Below, piece after piece: positions 36,514 to 43,676 of a stretch of 64,000 bases of DNA (the stretch's first letter is position 1; every line of letters begins with the position of its first letter). This DNA is from Sedimenticola thiotaurini. GTDB lineage: Bacteria > Pseudomonadota > Gammaproteobacteria > Chromatiales > Chromatiaceae. Made by a program: the position numbers and the translations under genes. The notes below the pieces were generated by a model. The model had not been told where the DNA came from, did no database searches, and worked only from the letters and a program-made list of their open reading frames with translations. The stretch lies in contig NZ_CP011412.1 of the NCBI RefSeq assembly GCF_001007875.1, forward strand, positions 3,782,001-3,846,000, in the 5' to 3' direction.

Positions 36514-37416
36514 TTACGGTTCGCCCAGGCTTAAACTGTGCCGTATCTCCGGCAACATCCTCTGTACGCATGCTTCCCCCTCGCTGATGGCCTCACTCGC
36601 CCGGTAGAACTCCAGGAGTCCGATATGGGAGAGCTTGGGTGACAGCAGAATATCCGGTGGATCTCCCGCCATACGACTTCTTGTGATCCGGTCCTGGGTG
36701 ATATTCACCGAGCTGGCGATGGCTTCAAACAGGCTTGGCGGCTGGTCCTTGGATCTGGAGTTGGAAAAAACCGAGGCGCGGTACTCTGTCACGAAGTCGG
36801 TGATGATGCCGGCCACACCTTTATTGCGTTTGGGAACGTTATTGGATTTCTGAAAATGCTTGCCAACGATGTCGTAGTTCAGGTTAACGGCGATAACCAC
36901 ATCAGCCCCCAGTGCCCGGCAGACCGATATGGGAACGGGATTGACCAACCCACCATCCACCAGCCACTTGTTATGGTTTCGGATGGCTGGAAACAGGCCG
37001 GGTAGGGAGATGGATGACCAAACGGCATTCAGCACAGCACCTTCGGTTAACCAGATCTCCCGGCCTGTTTCCAGGTCGGTAGCGACGGCGGCATACTTTT
37101 TATCGAACTCTTCGATCAACGCGTTATCATCCGCCACATGGGTGCTTAAGAAATGGCGTAGTCTTTCTGTGTTGACGAAACCTTTCAAAGAGGGACTGAT
37201 TTCCAGGAAGCGGGCGGTCTCAAACTTGGTCAATGAACGTACCCACTGTTCCAGATTATCCAGATTGCCCGACACATAGGCCGCACCCACCAGTGAACCG
37301 ATCGAAGTGCCGCAGACAATATCGGGAACTATGCCATGCGCAGCCAGCGCTTTGATGACCCCGATATGGGACCAGCCGCGCGACGAACCGCTCCCAAGGG
37401 CTAAACCTATCTTCAT
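36514..37416 (-). CDS. Patatin-like phospholipase (RssA/YchK type)
   Basis: 300 residues from the ATG at 37416 (GAGGAA upstream). The oxyanion loop GSGSSRGWSHIG, nucleophile elbow GTSIGS and catalytic DGG (LVDGGLVNPVP) form the Ser-Asp dyad of bacterial patatins. It lacks a signal peptide, as in RssA. It should hydrolyse acyl esters of lipids; the physiological substrate is unknown. A ~48-residue in-frame N-terminal extension lacks protein character and was left out. Confidence 0.94.
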   Translation of the reverse strand: MKIGLALGSGSSRGWSHIGVIKALAAHGIVPDIVCGTSIGSLVGAAYVSGNLDNLEQWVRSLTKFETARFLEISPSLKGFVNTERLRHFLSTHVADDNALIEEFDKKYAAVATDLETGREIWLTEGAVLNAVWSSISLPGLFPAIRNHNKWLVDGGLVNPVPISVCRALGADVVIAVNLNYDIVGKHFQKSNNVPKRNKGVAGIITDFVTEYRASVFSNSRSKDQPPSLFEAIASSVNITQDRITRSRMAGDPPDILLSPKLSHIGLLEFYRASEAISEGEACVQRMLPEIRHSLSLGEP

Positions 37417-37501
37417 CCGTTCCTCGTTCAATTCAGGGGGGCGGCGTACCGCGGGGAGCCTGCGGCTCTTTATGCGCAGCCTGTCCGGCAGGGCGGGCCG
37501 A

Positions 37502-37846
37502 TTAACCGGTTTCCCTGTGAGACGTATTGATTTTAAGCCAGAAACTCTCCTGACACGCATTCACAAAGACCTTTCTTTTCGGAACAATGTTCAAATCGGC
37601 TGGCTCGGCCACTACCTTATAGCTGATCCAGCACTCAGGACAAGCGCTGCTCTGCACGGTGTTATCCAGATCCACCTCAATGCTCTGCTGGATAGTCACA
37701 CCGTTGACAAATCGGACGGTCTGCTCCCGGTACTCGGTAACTAAGTCATCGTCCTTAACACGCTCTTCCTTGAGCTGCCGGTCGGCAATGAGTTTATCAG
37801 GAGTGCCGTTTTTGATGGCGGATATGTAGGTGGCCAGTTTGTTCAT
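37502..37846 (-). CDS. Hypothetical 114-residue protein
   Basis: Family not recognised. The sequence is charged in its first half (PDKLIADRQLKEERVKDDDLVTEYREQ), then has a beta-rich stretch and a cysteine pair (SACPECW) with a third Cys later. No signal peptide or membrane segment. The ribosome-binding site is weak. It lies 86 nt downstream of the DUF3861 gene on the same strand and may share its transcript. Codon composition is similar to neighbours, so it is probably real. Confidence 0.55.
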   Translation of the reverse strand: MNKLATYISAIKNGTPDKLIADRQLKEERVKDDDLVTEYREQTVRFVNGVTIQQSIEVDLDNTVQSSACPECWISYKVVAEPADLNIVPKRKVFVNACQESFWLKINTSHRETG

Positions 37847-37932
37847 GGATACTCGGATTCAACCGGCACAGCCGGGAATATTGACGATTACACCAAGCCG
37901 GTGCCTGGTCGCGGTGATACCGGCAGCACCTG

Positions 37933-38229
37933 TCATGGGTTGCTGTTCCCGGCCTTCAGGGCTTTCATAAACCGACTGAAGTCCTTCATAAATGCAGCGA
38001 ACAGCGGGTTGTCCCGGTTGTCCAGCATCACTTCACCGAACAGTTTTATTCCGATGGCCAGGGCGGCGGCATCATTTTGGCCAAGATCGTCCCGATTGCG
38101 CATCAACTCGACTATCTTAAATATATCGTCGTGGTTATCCACCTCTATCTGCAGTGGCGAATGGTTCGATATTTCACCTTTCGGATTGCTCAGATGCTCC
38201 AGAGTGACCCGGTACTTGTGCTTTGCCAT
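37933..38229 (-). CDS. DUF3861-family small protein
   Basis: 98 residues. It begins MAKHKYRVTLEHLSNPKGE and continues with PLQIEVDNHDDIFKIVELMRNRDDLGQNDAAALAIGIKLFGEVML, the pattern I recognise as DUF3861, a short cytosolic family of unknown role. It has alternating strands followed by two helices. It sits beside the IS3 element but is not part of it. Confidence 0.75.
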   Translation of the reverse strand: MAKHKYRVTLEHLSNPKGEISNHSPLQIEVDNHDDIFKIVELMRNRDDLGQNDAAALAIGIKLFGEVMLDNRDNPLFAAFMKDFSRFMKALKAGNSNP

Positions 38230-38413
38230 GAAATGGAATCCCTAAGTTAACAGTATAGGTAGGCCGGTAGATTGGGGTGACTCCCGAAAACTCAATGTGT
38301 TGAGGCGGCTATTCTTGTAGTTATTTCAGGGGGGGCTCCTGTCGTCTCCCGGTCTGAGCCTGATGAAGCTCGTGGGTAATCCCCCCATTTTTAATGACGT
38401 TCAAAAGTAGAGG

Positions 38414-39246
38414 TCATGCAACCTGGGTTAACTTCTGAATCGGGGTTATTCCACCAAGTGCCATATTAGGCCGTTCGTTATTGTAGCTCCAGAGCCATTT
38501 CGTTGCCGTCTCCTGGGCGTGAGCAATGGACTCAAACAGATGCTGATCTAACCACTCATGCCTGACCGTCCGATTGAATCGTTCCACATAGGCATTCTGT
38601 TGTGGCTTGCCTGGCTGAATATACTGGAGCTGGGTACGCTGCTTGTCGGCCCATTCCACCAGTCGACCGCTCAGATATTCTGGACCATTGTCGCACCGGA
38701 TCGCCTTGGGCTTTCCTCGCCATTCGATAATCTGCTCCAGGCTCCGGATTACTCGCAACGTCGGGAGTGACAGATCCACTTCAATACCCAGTCCCTCCCG
38801 GTTGTAGTCATCGATCACATTGAAGGTGCGGAAGCTACGCCCATCTCTCAATTTGTCATGCATGAAGTCCATTGACCACATATCATTGATCTGGCGTGGC
38901 ACGGCCAGTTCATCCGGCCTATCCCGCCTCAAGCGCCGTTTTGGCTTGATTCGCAGGTTGAGTTCCAACACCCGGTAGACCCTGTACACACGCTTGTGAT
39001 TGTAGCCATAGCCCTTCACATTGCGCAGATACAGAAAACAGAGCCCGAAGCCCCAGGTCCGGTGAGTGGTCGTCAATCTCAGCAGCCAGTCCGCTATATG
39101 GGAATTTTCACCCGAAAGCTTGGCCTAGTATCGATAGCAGGTTTCACTGATACCGAACAGGCGGCAGGCCATACGGATCGAAATCTGTCGCTGTTCAACC
39201 GCTTGCCTGGCCATCTCCCTGCGGCGAGATGGCCTTACCACTTTTT
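38414..39246 (-). pseudogene. IS3 transposase orfB, interrupted by an amber codon
   Basis: In the frame reached by -1 slippage from orfA the protein reads VRPSRRREMARQAV through FGISETCYRY and then meets TAG (39125-39127) before [15 protein letters not shown], where related elements have Gln (CAG to TAG). After the stop the rve catalytic domain is complete to 38414: [10 protein letters not shown] and VIDDYN (Asp residues), [10 protein letters not shown] and [15 protein letters not shown] (Glu). Unless suppressed, full OrfAB transposase cannot be made. Confidence 0.9.
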
Positions 39247-39501
39247 TTCAAGCGCTTCCTGGATAATCTCCGCCTTCAGCCGCTCTTCAGCGTACATCTT
39301 CTTCAGGCGGCGGTTCTCTTCTTCCAGTTCTTTCATGCGCTTTATCATGGAGACATCCATGCCCCCGAATTTGGAGCGCCAGTTATAGAAGGTAGCGTCG
39401 CTCATTCCGTGTTTTCGGCAGAGTTCAGCAACTGGTATACCGTTCTCGGCTTCCTTCAGGATGCTGATGATCTGGGACTCACTGTAGCGGGATTTCTTCA
39501 T
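39235..39501 (-). CDS. IS3 transposase orfA
   Basis: 88 residues. It has an N-terminal helix-turn-helix (SESQIISILKEAENGIPVAELCRKHGMSDATFYNWRSKFGG) and a leucine-zipper-like coiled coil (MKELEEENRRLKKMYAEERLKAEIIQEAL), the standard OrfA architecture for DNA binding at IS ends and dimerisation. At its 3' end seven As followed by G (39241-39248) form a slippery site that would shift ribosomes by -1 into orfB. Confidence 0.93.
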   Translation of the reverse strand: MKKSRYSESQIISILKEAENGIPVAELCRKHGMSDATFYNWRSKFGGMDVSMIKRMKELEEENRRLKKMYAEERLKAEIIQEALEKKW

Positions 39502-39573
39502 GTAGATTCTCCTTCAATCTCTATATTGGAAAATTCTACTTATAAACGCCACCATTTTTCGGGGGGATTACCC

Positions 39574-39635
39574 CCGCTCTGCGGCAAATTTGGAGCGCAG
39601 CAGAAAATTTGTGCGACAGCAGCGCCTTGTTATAC
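39574..39635 (-). repeat. Truncated attC site of the Gabija-like cassette
   Basis: On the minus strand the inverse-core box GTATAAC (39629-39635) exactly complements the cassette's own 5' boundary (GTTATAC at 42333-42339), as expected for a cassette and its attC. The following bases can pair imperfectly (CAAATTT with AAATTTG), but the site is cut at about 39574 by the IS3 element, so the terminal GTTRRRY box is missing. Confidence 0.7.
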
Positions 39636-39693
39636 GGGACGTATGTAATGGCCTTATCTATTCATTGTCGATTAAAATATAGCGATCAACAAA

Positions 39694-40728
39694 TTATATC
39701 CTGTACTTCTTTAATATTTTTTCGCTTACAAAGTACAAGTTACCTTTAGCTCTGGTACAGGCTACATAAAGTTTATTTCTAGTAGTTGGAGGCAACTGAG
39801 CTAGCTGACCAGACTCAAAGGCTTTAAAAGTCGTCGGGTTAAGTACCACGCATACGTCCTGAAAGTGATCAAGACCTTTAGTATTCCCCCAATTTTCATT
39901 GTATCCATAGTAGGAATTGCTTTTCTGATAAAACAGCTTAACTATGGAATCATTAAAATAGATATCTTCAACCTCCTGACTGTTGTCAACGAGGCGAACT
40001 TCTACTTGATCTTTACGATGAGACTGAATTTCAATTGCCAACTCGTTTTCCACAAAAGAACATACGCTTGGGCTACAACGATAACTGTGAGACAGTGATT
40101 CCAAGTCAATAGCAAATCCGGCATTAGATATCTTTTTACAATATTTACCGAAGCAGCTGTGTAGATTTTTTTGAGTATTTCCGTCTCTGCTGGTATCGAA
40201 TGTGTGTTGATAGAAATCCCCTACAAGAAGCATCTCGACATTGACATTAGCTAGGGCGCATATAAAGTTAAAATCGTTAGCTGCAAAATCCTGAACTTCG
40301 TCGATGCATACGAGATCAAAAAATGTCTCTATTCGTTCTATCACTTCAGGAACAACGTCAAATTCGATTAACAATTTTGCTATACGGCTTGCAAAAAGTC
40401 GATCGTTTTTGTCAAAGTAGTGTATCCTAGTATTTTTAGCGCTTCGCTGAGAATTTATTGGTAATGGATAGTTAAAGTTGATCCCTTTTGTTTTCACTTC
40501 GTAGCCGTATAAAGGTCTATAGCAAAATGAGTACAAAAATGTAAAATAAGAATATATTCGAACTCCTGCCGGAATTTTTCCTAACTTTTGAATTATTCTG
40601 TTTCTAAGGTGCTTAGTATTATTGTCTGTATACGTCACAATGAGACATCGACTGTCTTCTTCTACTCTATCAATTATGCTTGATGTTTTACCTGAACCAG
40701 CGACAGCAAAGACTACTCGTTTATCCAT
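39694..40728 (-). CDS. gajB: GajB-like UvrD-type helicase of a Gabija-like defence system
   Basis: 344 residues, much shorter than the ~490 of the described GajB. All main SF1 motifs are visible: Walker A AVAGSGKTS (8-16), motif II LVCIDEVQDF (139-148), motif III LLVGDFYQHTF (167-177), SHSYRCS (213-219), NTKGLDHFQDV (282-292) and VACTRAKGN (322-330). The missing length corresponds to reduced accessory 1B/2B domains. Its ATG lies inside the 3' end of the upstream gene (16-nt overlap), implying coupled translation. In Gabija, GajB senses DNA termini and activates GajA. Assignment rests on pairing and motifs; activity is not demonstrated. Confidence 0.8.
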   Translation of the reverse strand: MDKRVVFAVAGSGKTSSIIDRVEEDSRCLIVTYTDNNTKHLRNRIIQKLGKIPAGVRIYSYFTFLYSFCYRPLYGYEVKTKGINFNYPLPINSQRSAKNTRIHYFDKNDRLFASRIAKLLIEFDVVPEVIERIETFFDLVCIDEVQDFAANDFNFICALANVNVEMLLVGDFYQHTFDTSRDGNTQKNLHSCFGKYCKKISNAGFAIDLESLSHSYRCSPSVCSFVENELAIEIQSHRKDQVEVRLVDNSQEVEDIYFNDSIVKLFYQKSNSYYGYNENWGNTKGLDHFQDVCVVLNPTTFKAFESGQLAQLPPTTRNKLYVACTRAKGNLYFVSEKILKKYRI

Positions 40729-42278
40729 GCAATGGCCTGCTTAATATAGCTTGGTATATCTAAATTTTCTTCATAATGTTCTACAAGTCTAAATGCAGCC
40801 TCAGCCTTATTGTCTAGCATGAACTCAATAGGTTTCTTTTTTATGTTTCCTCCTGAAAACAATTTATCACAAATAGATTTATTGTCTTGATACATGCAGA
40901 CTTCAAATGTGTATCGGGTATTATCTGTATCTGAAAATACCTTGATATGGTCAGCAACATGATCCACATAATTGTCTACACAATTGGATTGATAATCTTC
41001 GTCATTATCCCGAATCACTGCGACTCTTATCCCCAAAGTTTTTGCTAACTCCATGTACCGTTTAAAACTAGTCCCGCCAACAGAAATTACATGAACAGAG
41101 TCTTCATCGAGACTTCTACCCGTTTCTCGTGAATAAAGTGCATCCAACAGCATGTATTCGGCATCGCCTTCTACCAGGATAACCTTGACTGAAAGAACAA
41201 ACTCTAGAATATTATTGTCAGGCGCCTTCATAAAAAACTTGGCTGTTGATTCTGAAAGGTTTTTAAGCATCAGAGGGCTATCACTAGAGCTATTGAGTAG
41301 TATCGAATAACGCAAATCTAAGCGTGTGCTGATTAGGCTATTGTGTGTAGCAATAATGATTTGATTTTTGTGAGAGCCCGATATTTTTGAGATCAGCCTC
41401 TTCATGTTCGAATGACTTAAATGATTTTCAGGTTCTTCTAACAACAGGGTGTCTATAGATTTCTTGTCTGCATTTCTACTTAACGCGAACTCGGTTTTTA
41501 TGAAGCATTGCTGCCCCTTTCCTCTTTCATCTATCGGAATTTGATCTTGAATAAGAGTTATATCAGTCTCTAAATTATACTTTGACCCTGAGCGAACTGA
41601 AAAGTCATAGTCCCCTAGCCTATCGTTAACATCTTTCAAATTGTTTTCTTTAAACTGAGCCTTATGATGGCGGTATTCGTTTTTTAGCCTAACTCGAGTT
41701 GCATGATCAACAGTTGAATCATACACAGACTTTGTATATTCCCTGTTTGCATATTCGCTATTGATTTGTGAGCTATCAATAGTTAAACACTTTAGGAAAC
41801 GGCGATATCCAGAATAGGCCTCTCCATTGAATGTCACAAACTTGACCACATAATATTCAAACGGAAAATTTTCGTTTCCTTCAGCAAGGACCTGATTTAT
41901 CTCGGCAGCGAGATCTTCACTCGGATGGCAAATCATGTGCAATCCGCTTAAGCTAGCATTATCTGAATTGTGTTTTCCCACGAGATCTGGATTGCCATCA
42001 TTATTTAAATAAATTTCTACGTGTATTTCTGGAAGCTTCTCAAAAGACTTGTCGGTAGTAAAAAATTCAGCGATAGCATCTTTATTTAGGATTGACTCAA
42101 TACCAATAGTCTCAACCTTATTTCGACTGCCACTCGCCACTAGCTCTATCGCTTGAAGAATCGAGCTTTTTCCTGACTCATTATCACCAATTATCGTATT
42201 AGTCTCAGAGCTAAACTCAACCTCAAATTGTCTAAATCTTTTAAAGTTGAAAAGCTTGAGCTTTTTAATATATTGCAT
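40713..42278 (-). CDS. gajA: GajA-like OLD-family ATPase/TOPRIM nuclease
   Basis: 521 residues. The N-terminal ABC/SMC-type ATPase has Walker A GDNESGKSS (31-39), a central insertion, Walker B LLLEEPENHL (278-287) and the switch IIATHNSLIST. The C-terminal TOPRIM domain has the catalytic Glu in VILVEGDAEY (366-375), VGGTSFKRYME and the Asp pair in VIRDNDED (422-429). An OLD protein followed by an overlapping UvrD-like helicase is the class 2 OLD / Gabija arrangement. The usual GajA length is ~580, so this one is somewhat compact. In Gabija it nicks DNA when nucleotides are depleted during phage replication. It is the first gene of the cassette; PARIS and retron OLD systems are less likely because of the helicase partner. 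Confidence 0.85.
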   Translation of the reverse strand: MQYIKKLKLFNFKRFRQFEVEFSSETNTIIGDNESGKSSILQAIELVASGSRNKVETIGIESILNKDAIAEFFTTDKSFEKLPEIHVEIYLNNDGNPDLVGKHNSDNASLSGLHMICHPSEDLAAEINQVLAEGNENFPFEYYVVKFVTFNGEAYSGYRRFLKCLTIDSSQINSEYANREYTKSVYDSTVDHATRVRLKNEYRHHKAQFKENNLKDVNDRLGDYDFSVRSGSKYNLETDITLIQDQIPIDERGKGQQCFIKTEFALSRNADKKSIDTLLLEEPENHLSHSNMKRLISKISGSHKNQIIIATHNSLISTRLDLRYSILLNSSSDSPLMLKNLSESTAKFFMKAPDNNILEFVLSVKVILVEGDAEYMLLDALYSRETGRSLDEDSVHVISVGGTSFKRYMELAKTLGIRVAVIRDNDEDYQSNCVDNYVDHVADHIKVFSDTDNTRYTFEVCMYQDNKSICDKLFSGGNIKKKPIEFMLDNKAEAAFRLVEHYEENLDIPSYIKQAIAWINE

Positions 42279-42332
42279 TTCTCACTTCCTCATCAGTCAT
42301 CAAGGCAATACACGCACATTTTTCGGTTGTCC

Positions 42333-42380
42333 GTATAACGCCGCAATCAGCGGCTTGTCCGCTGGATTGCGGCGTTAGAG
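42333..42380 (-). repeat. attC site of the 314-residue-protein cassette
   Basis: Minus strand: CTCTAAC (R'', 42374-42380), GCCGCAATCCAGCGG, 5-nt loop, CCGCTGATTGCGGC, GTTATAC (R', 42333-42339). The arms pair perfectly except for one extra C in the 5' arm, the kind of extrahelical base that orients attC recombination. R'' is the exact complement of the cassette's own 5' boundary GTTAGAG at 43304-43310. Confidence 0.85.
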
Positions 42381-43309
42381 CACTCTCCAAACTTTGATAT
42401 TATATCTACCAAGTACGCTAGGTCATGAGCCGCTTGCCAGTCGATCATGGATTTTCTACGTTTAGAGAATTCAATTGCAAACTTCCCTAACTCTAGAGCT
42501 GCAACACTTGATATTCCGACCATAGGTCCGCCAAAAAATGCTGCGCCAATACCTGCTGCTGCTACAGACTGTATATTTTTTGAATCAAGGATTATGGATA
42601 GTGACGAAACGATAGTGTCAAATCCGTGTTTCTTTCTGGCGATGTTATAATCCTCTAAACCCTTTGATATATCGTCCTCAATGTAACTGGCAGACTTGTT
42701 CGAGTAATTGCTGGAGAGAAAAACTCTAAGTCTTTGCAGCTTTTTCCTGGAATCGATGTCATTTCGTAGTTCGACAATTTGTTCCCAAGAGGCTTGTCCA
42801 ACATCAATTAGCTCCAAATTTGTCAAGCTAAGAATAGCTTCAAATGGACCGGTTTCATTGTTGCCCACTTCTGTAGGAAGAAGAATGTCACTAGATTTCA
42901 ACCCTAACGATCGCGCATATTCTTGGAAATGTGTCCTAATCGGCCCCAGCGTTTGGTGATAGCGATTTTCGAGGTACGCGGTAGAAAGATCATCGTAGTT
43001 TTCATCTTTCGAACTCTCAGATGATGGACTCCAATAATCTGAAGTTTTCTTGCGAAATACATCCCACTGGTCAATCACTTGACCAATAGCGTTGTATCTC
43101 TGTTTCTCTGAATAGTTGATTGCACTGTCATCAAAGACAATATCTACCATTGCCCTTGAAGGGATCTTCTCAGGAAACTCAAACACTATATCTGTTCCGG
43201 TTCCCTGCATACTGCGAAATGAAACTGGGAGTATTTTGTCAAAGTAAAGAGCAGCCTGCTTTACGTCCTTAAAACATACAACAGATGTCATTCTAGCTCC
43301 TTGCTCTAA
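42339..43309 (-). mobile_element. Integron-type gene cassette with one ORF
   Basis: 971 bp, from TTAGAGC at 43309 to the G of GTTATAC at 42339. It has typical cassette economy: the ORF starts 18 nt after the boundary behind AAGGAG and stops inside the attC. AT-rich compared with the core genes on both sides. Confidence 0.82.
42347..43291 (-). CDS. Cassette-encoded protein of unknown function, 314 residues
   Basis: Not recognised. The first ~90 residues are mixed alpha/beta; a Ser/Glu/Asp-rich stretch follows (SPSSESSKDENYDD); the middle is helical with charged segments. A hydrophobic, glycine-rich segment near residues 245-275 (VAAAGIGAAFFGGPMVGISSVAAL) could be a membrane hairpin. After it come KFAIEFSKRRKS and a final helix. 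The last ten residues (SNAAIQRTSR) are encoded by the attC and probably carry no function. The AAGGAG ribosome-binding site is strong. Its place upstream of a Gabija-like cassette makes a defence role possible, but cassettes are independent units and nothing in the sequence proves it. Confidence 0.85.
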   Translation of the reverse strand: MTSVVCFKDVKQAALYFDKILPVSFRSMQGTGTDIVFEFPEKIPSRAMVDIVFDDSAINYSEKQRYNAIGQVIDQWDVFRKKTSDYWSPSSESSKDENYDDLSTAYLENRYHQTLGPIRTHFQEYARSLGLKSSDILLPTEVGNNETGPFEAILSLTNLELIDVGQASWEQIVELRNDIDSRKKLQRLRVFLSSNYSNKSASYIEDDISKGLEDYNIARKKHGFDTIVSSLSIILDSKNIQSVAAAGIGAAFFGGPMVGISSVAALELGKFAIEFSKRRKSMIDWQAAHDLAYLVDIISKFGECSNAAIQRTSR

Positions 43310-43362
43310 CCTTTAAGCATTTATGCCGCGTGACTTTCATGTGGCATAAATGCCTGTTGAAC
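43304..43362 (-). repeat. Upstream attC site without a recognisable cassette gene
   Basis: Minus strand: GTTCAAC (R'', fits RYYYAAC, 43356-43362), stem arm GGCATTTATGCC..., loop, ...GGCATAAATGC, then GTTAGAG (R', 43304-43310). The arms GCATTTATGCC (43317-43327) and GGCATAAATGC (43343-43353) pair perfectly over 11 bp. The cassette it closed should begin with TTGAAC further right, but no such boundary or gene is seen. Confidence 0.75.
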
Positions 43363-43676
43363 TGAGCCGCCCTCGATAGGGTTGCCCAACTCTATTAATA
43401 AGAAATTGTTTTTTACCGGCTGCCCGGCGGTTTGCTATTTGGGGTGACAGCGCAGGAAGGTCTTCGGTGTTGTGCATTCCGGCCCCGCTTCCTGAAGGCT
43501 AGCCGCCCGTCTTTCTAACGATTTTTCTTCATAATGCCTCATTTTCCAGCCCGTGACCACTGCCTGCCCGTCAGACCCGTCGGGTCTGTTGATTGCCTAC
43601 ATCTTCCCCCGTGCAACGGGGCCAGCGTCACCCGCCGCCAGGGCGTCGCGGTGGTAACTCCACCACTATCCGCTTC
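43363..43676. other. 314-nt non-coding stretch between the attC and the HerA-like gene
   Basis: No gene. It contains a CAGACCCG T CGGGTCTG dyad (43572-43588) and a GTTAGAAA box on the minus strand near 43515. Neither gives a clear attI or integrase remnant. This is the right junction of the accessory region with core DNA. Confidence 0.4.

Larger units (their letters stand above)
38374..39573 (-). mobile_element. IS3-family insertion sequence (IS407-like)
   Basis: About 1200 bp with terminal inverted repeats: GGGTAATCCCCCC at 38374-38386 and its complement at 39561-39573; similarity continues inwards (AAAAGTAGA / TATAAGTAGAA). It encodes orfA and orfB with an A7G slippage site between them. 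No clear target duplication was found at the ends (flanks CGT and CCG). It is inserted in, and has removed or displaced, the 3' half of the attC of the Gabija-like cassette. orfB carries a stop codon, so the copy is probably inactive. Confidence 0.88.
39574..42338 (-). mobile_element. Integron-type gene cassette carrying a Gabija-like system (3' end truncated)
   Basis: Starts at 42338 directly after the G of GTTATAC, runs through the two Gabija-like genes, and ends in an attC remnant cut by the IS. The 60-nt leader before the first ATG and the AT-rich composition differ from the surrounding core genes. The R'' box of the terminal attC matches the cassette start. Confidence 0.75.

Noticed and set aside
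37502-38229. The DUF3861 and 114-residue genes as further integron cassettes
   Set aside because: Small minus-strand genes next to the array looked cassette-like, but no attC-type paired boxes follow either of them and their composition is closer to the core genome.
40713-42278. PARIS or retron-type OLD system
   Set aside because: PARIS has ATPase and TOPRIM on separate proteins, and no reverse transcriptase or ncRNA is present; the overlapping UvrD-like partner points to Gabija.
43572-43588. CAGACCCG T CGGGTCTG dyad as terminator of the HerA-like gene
   Set aside because: Stem is short with a one-base centre and no T-run on the relevant strand.
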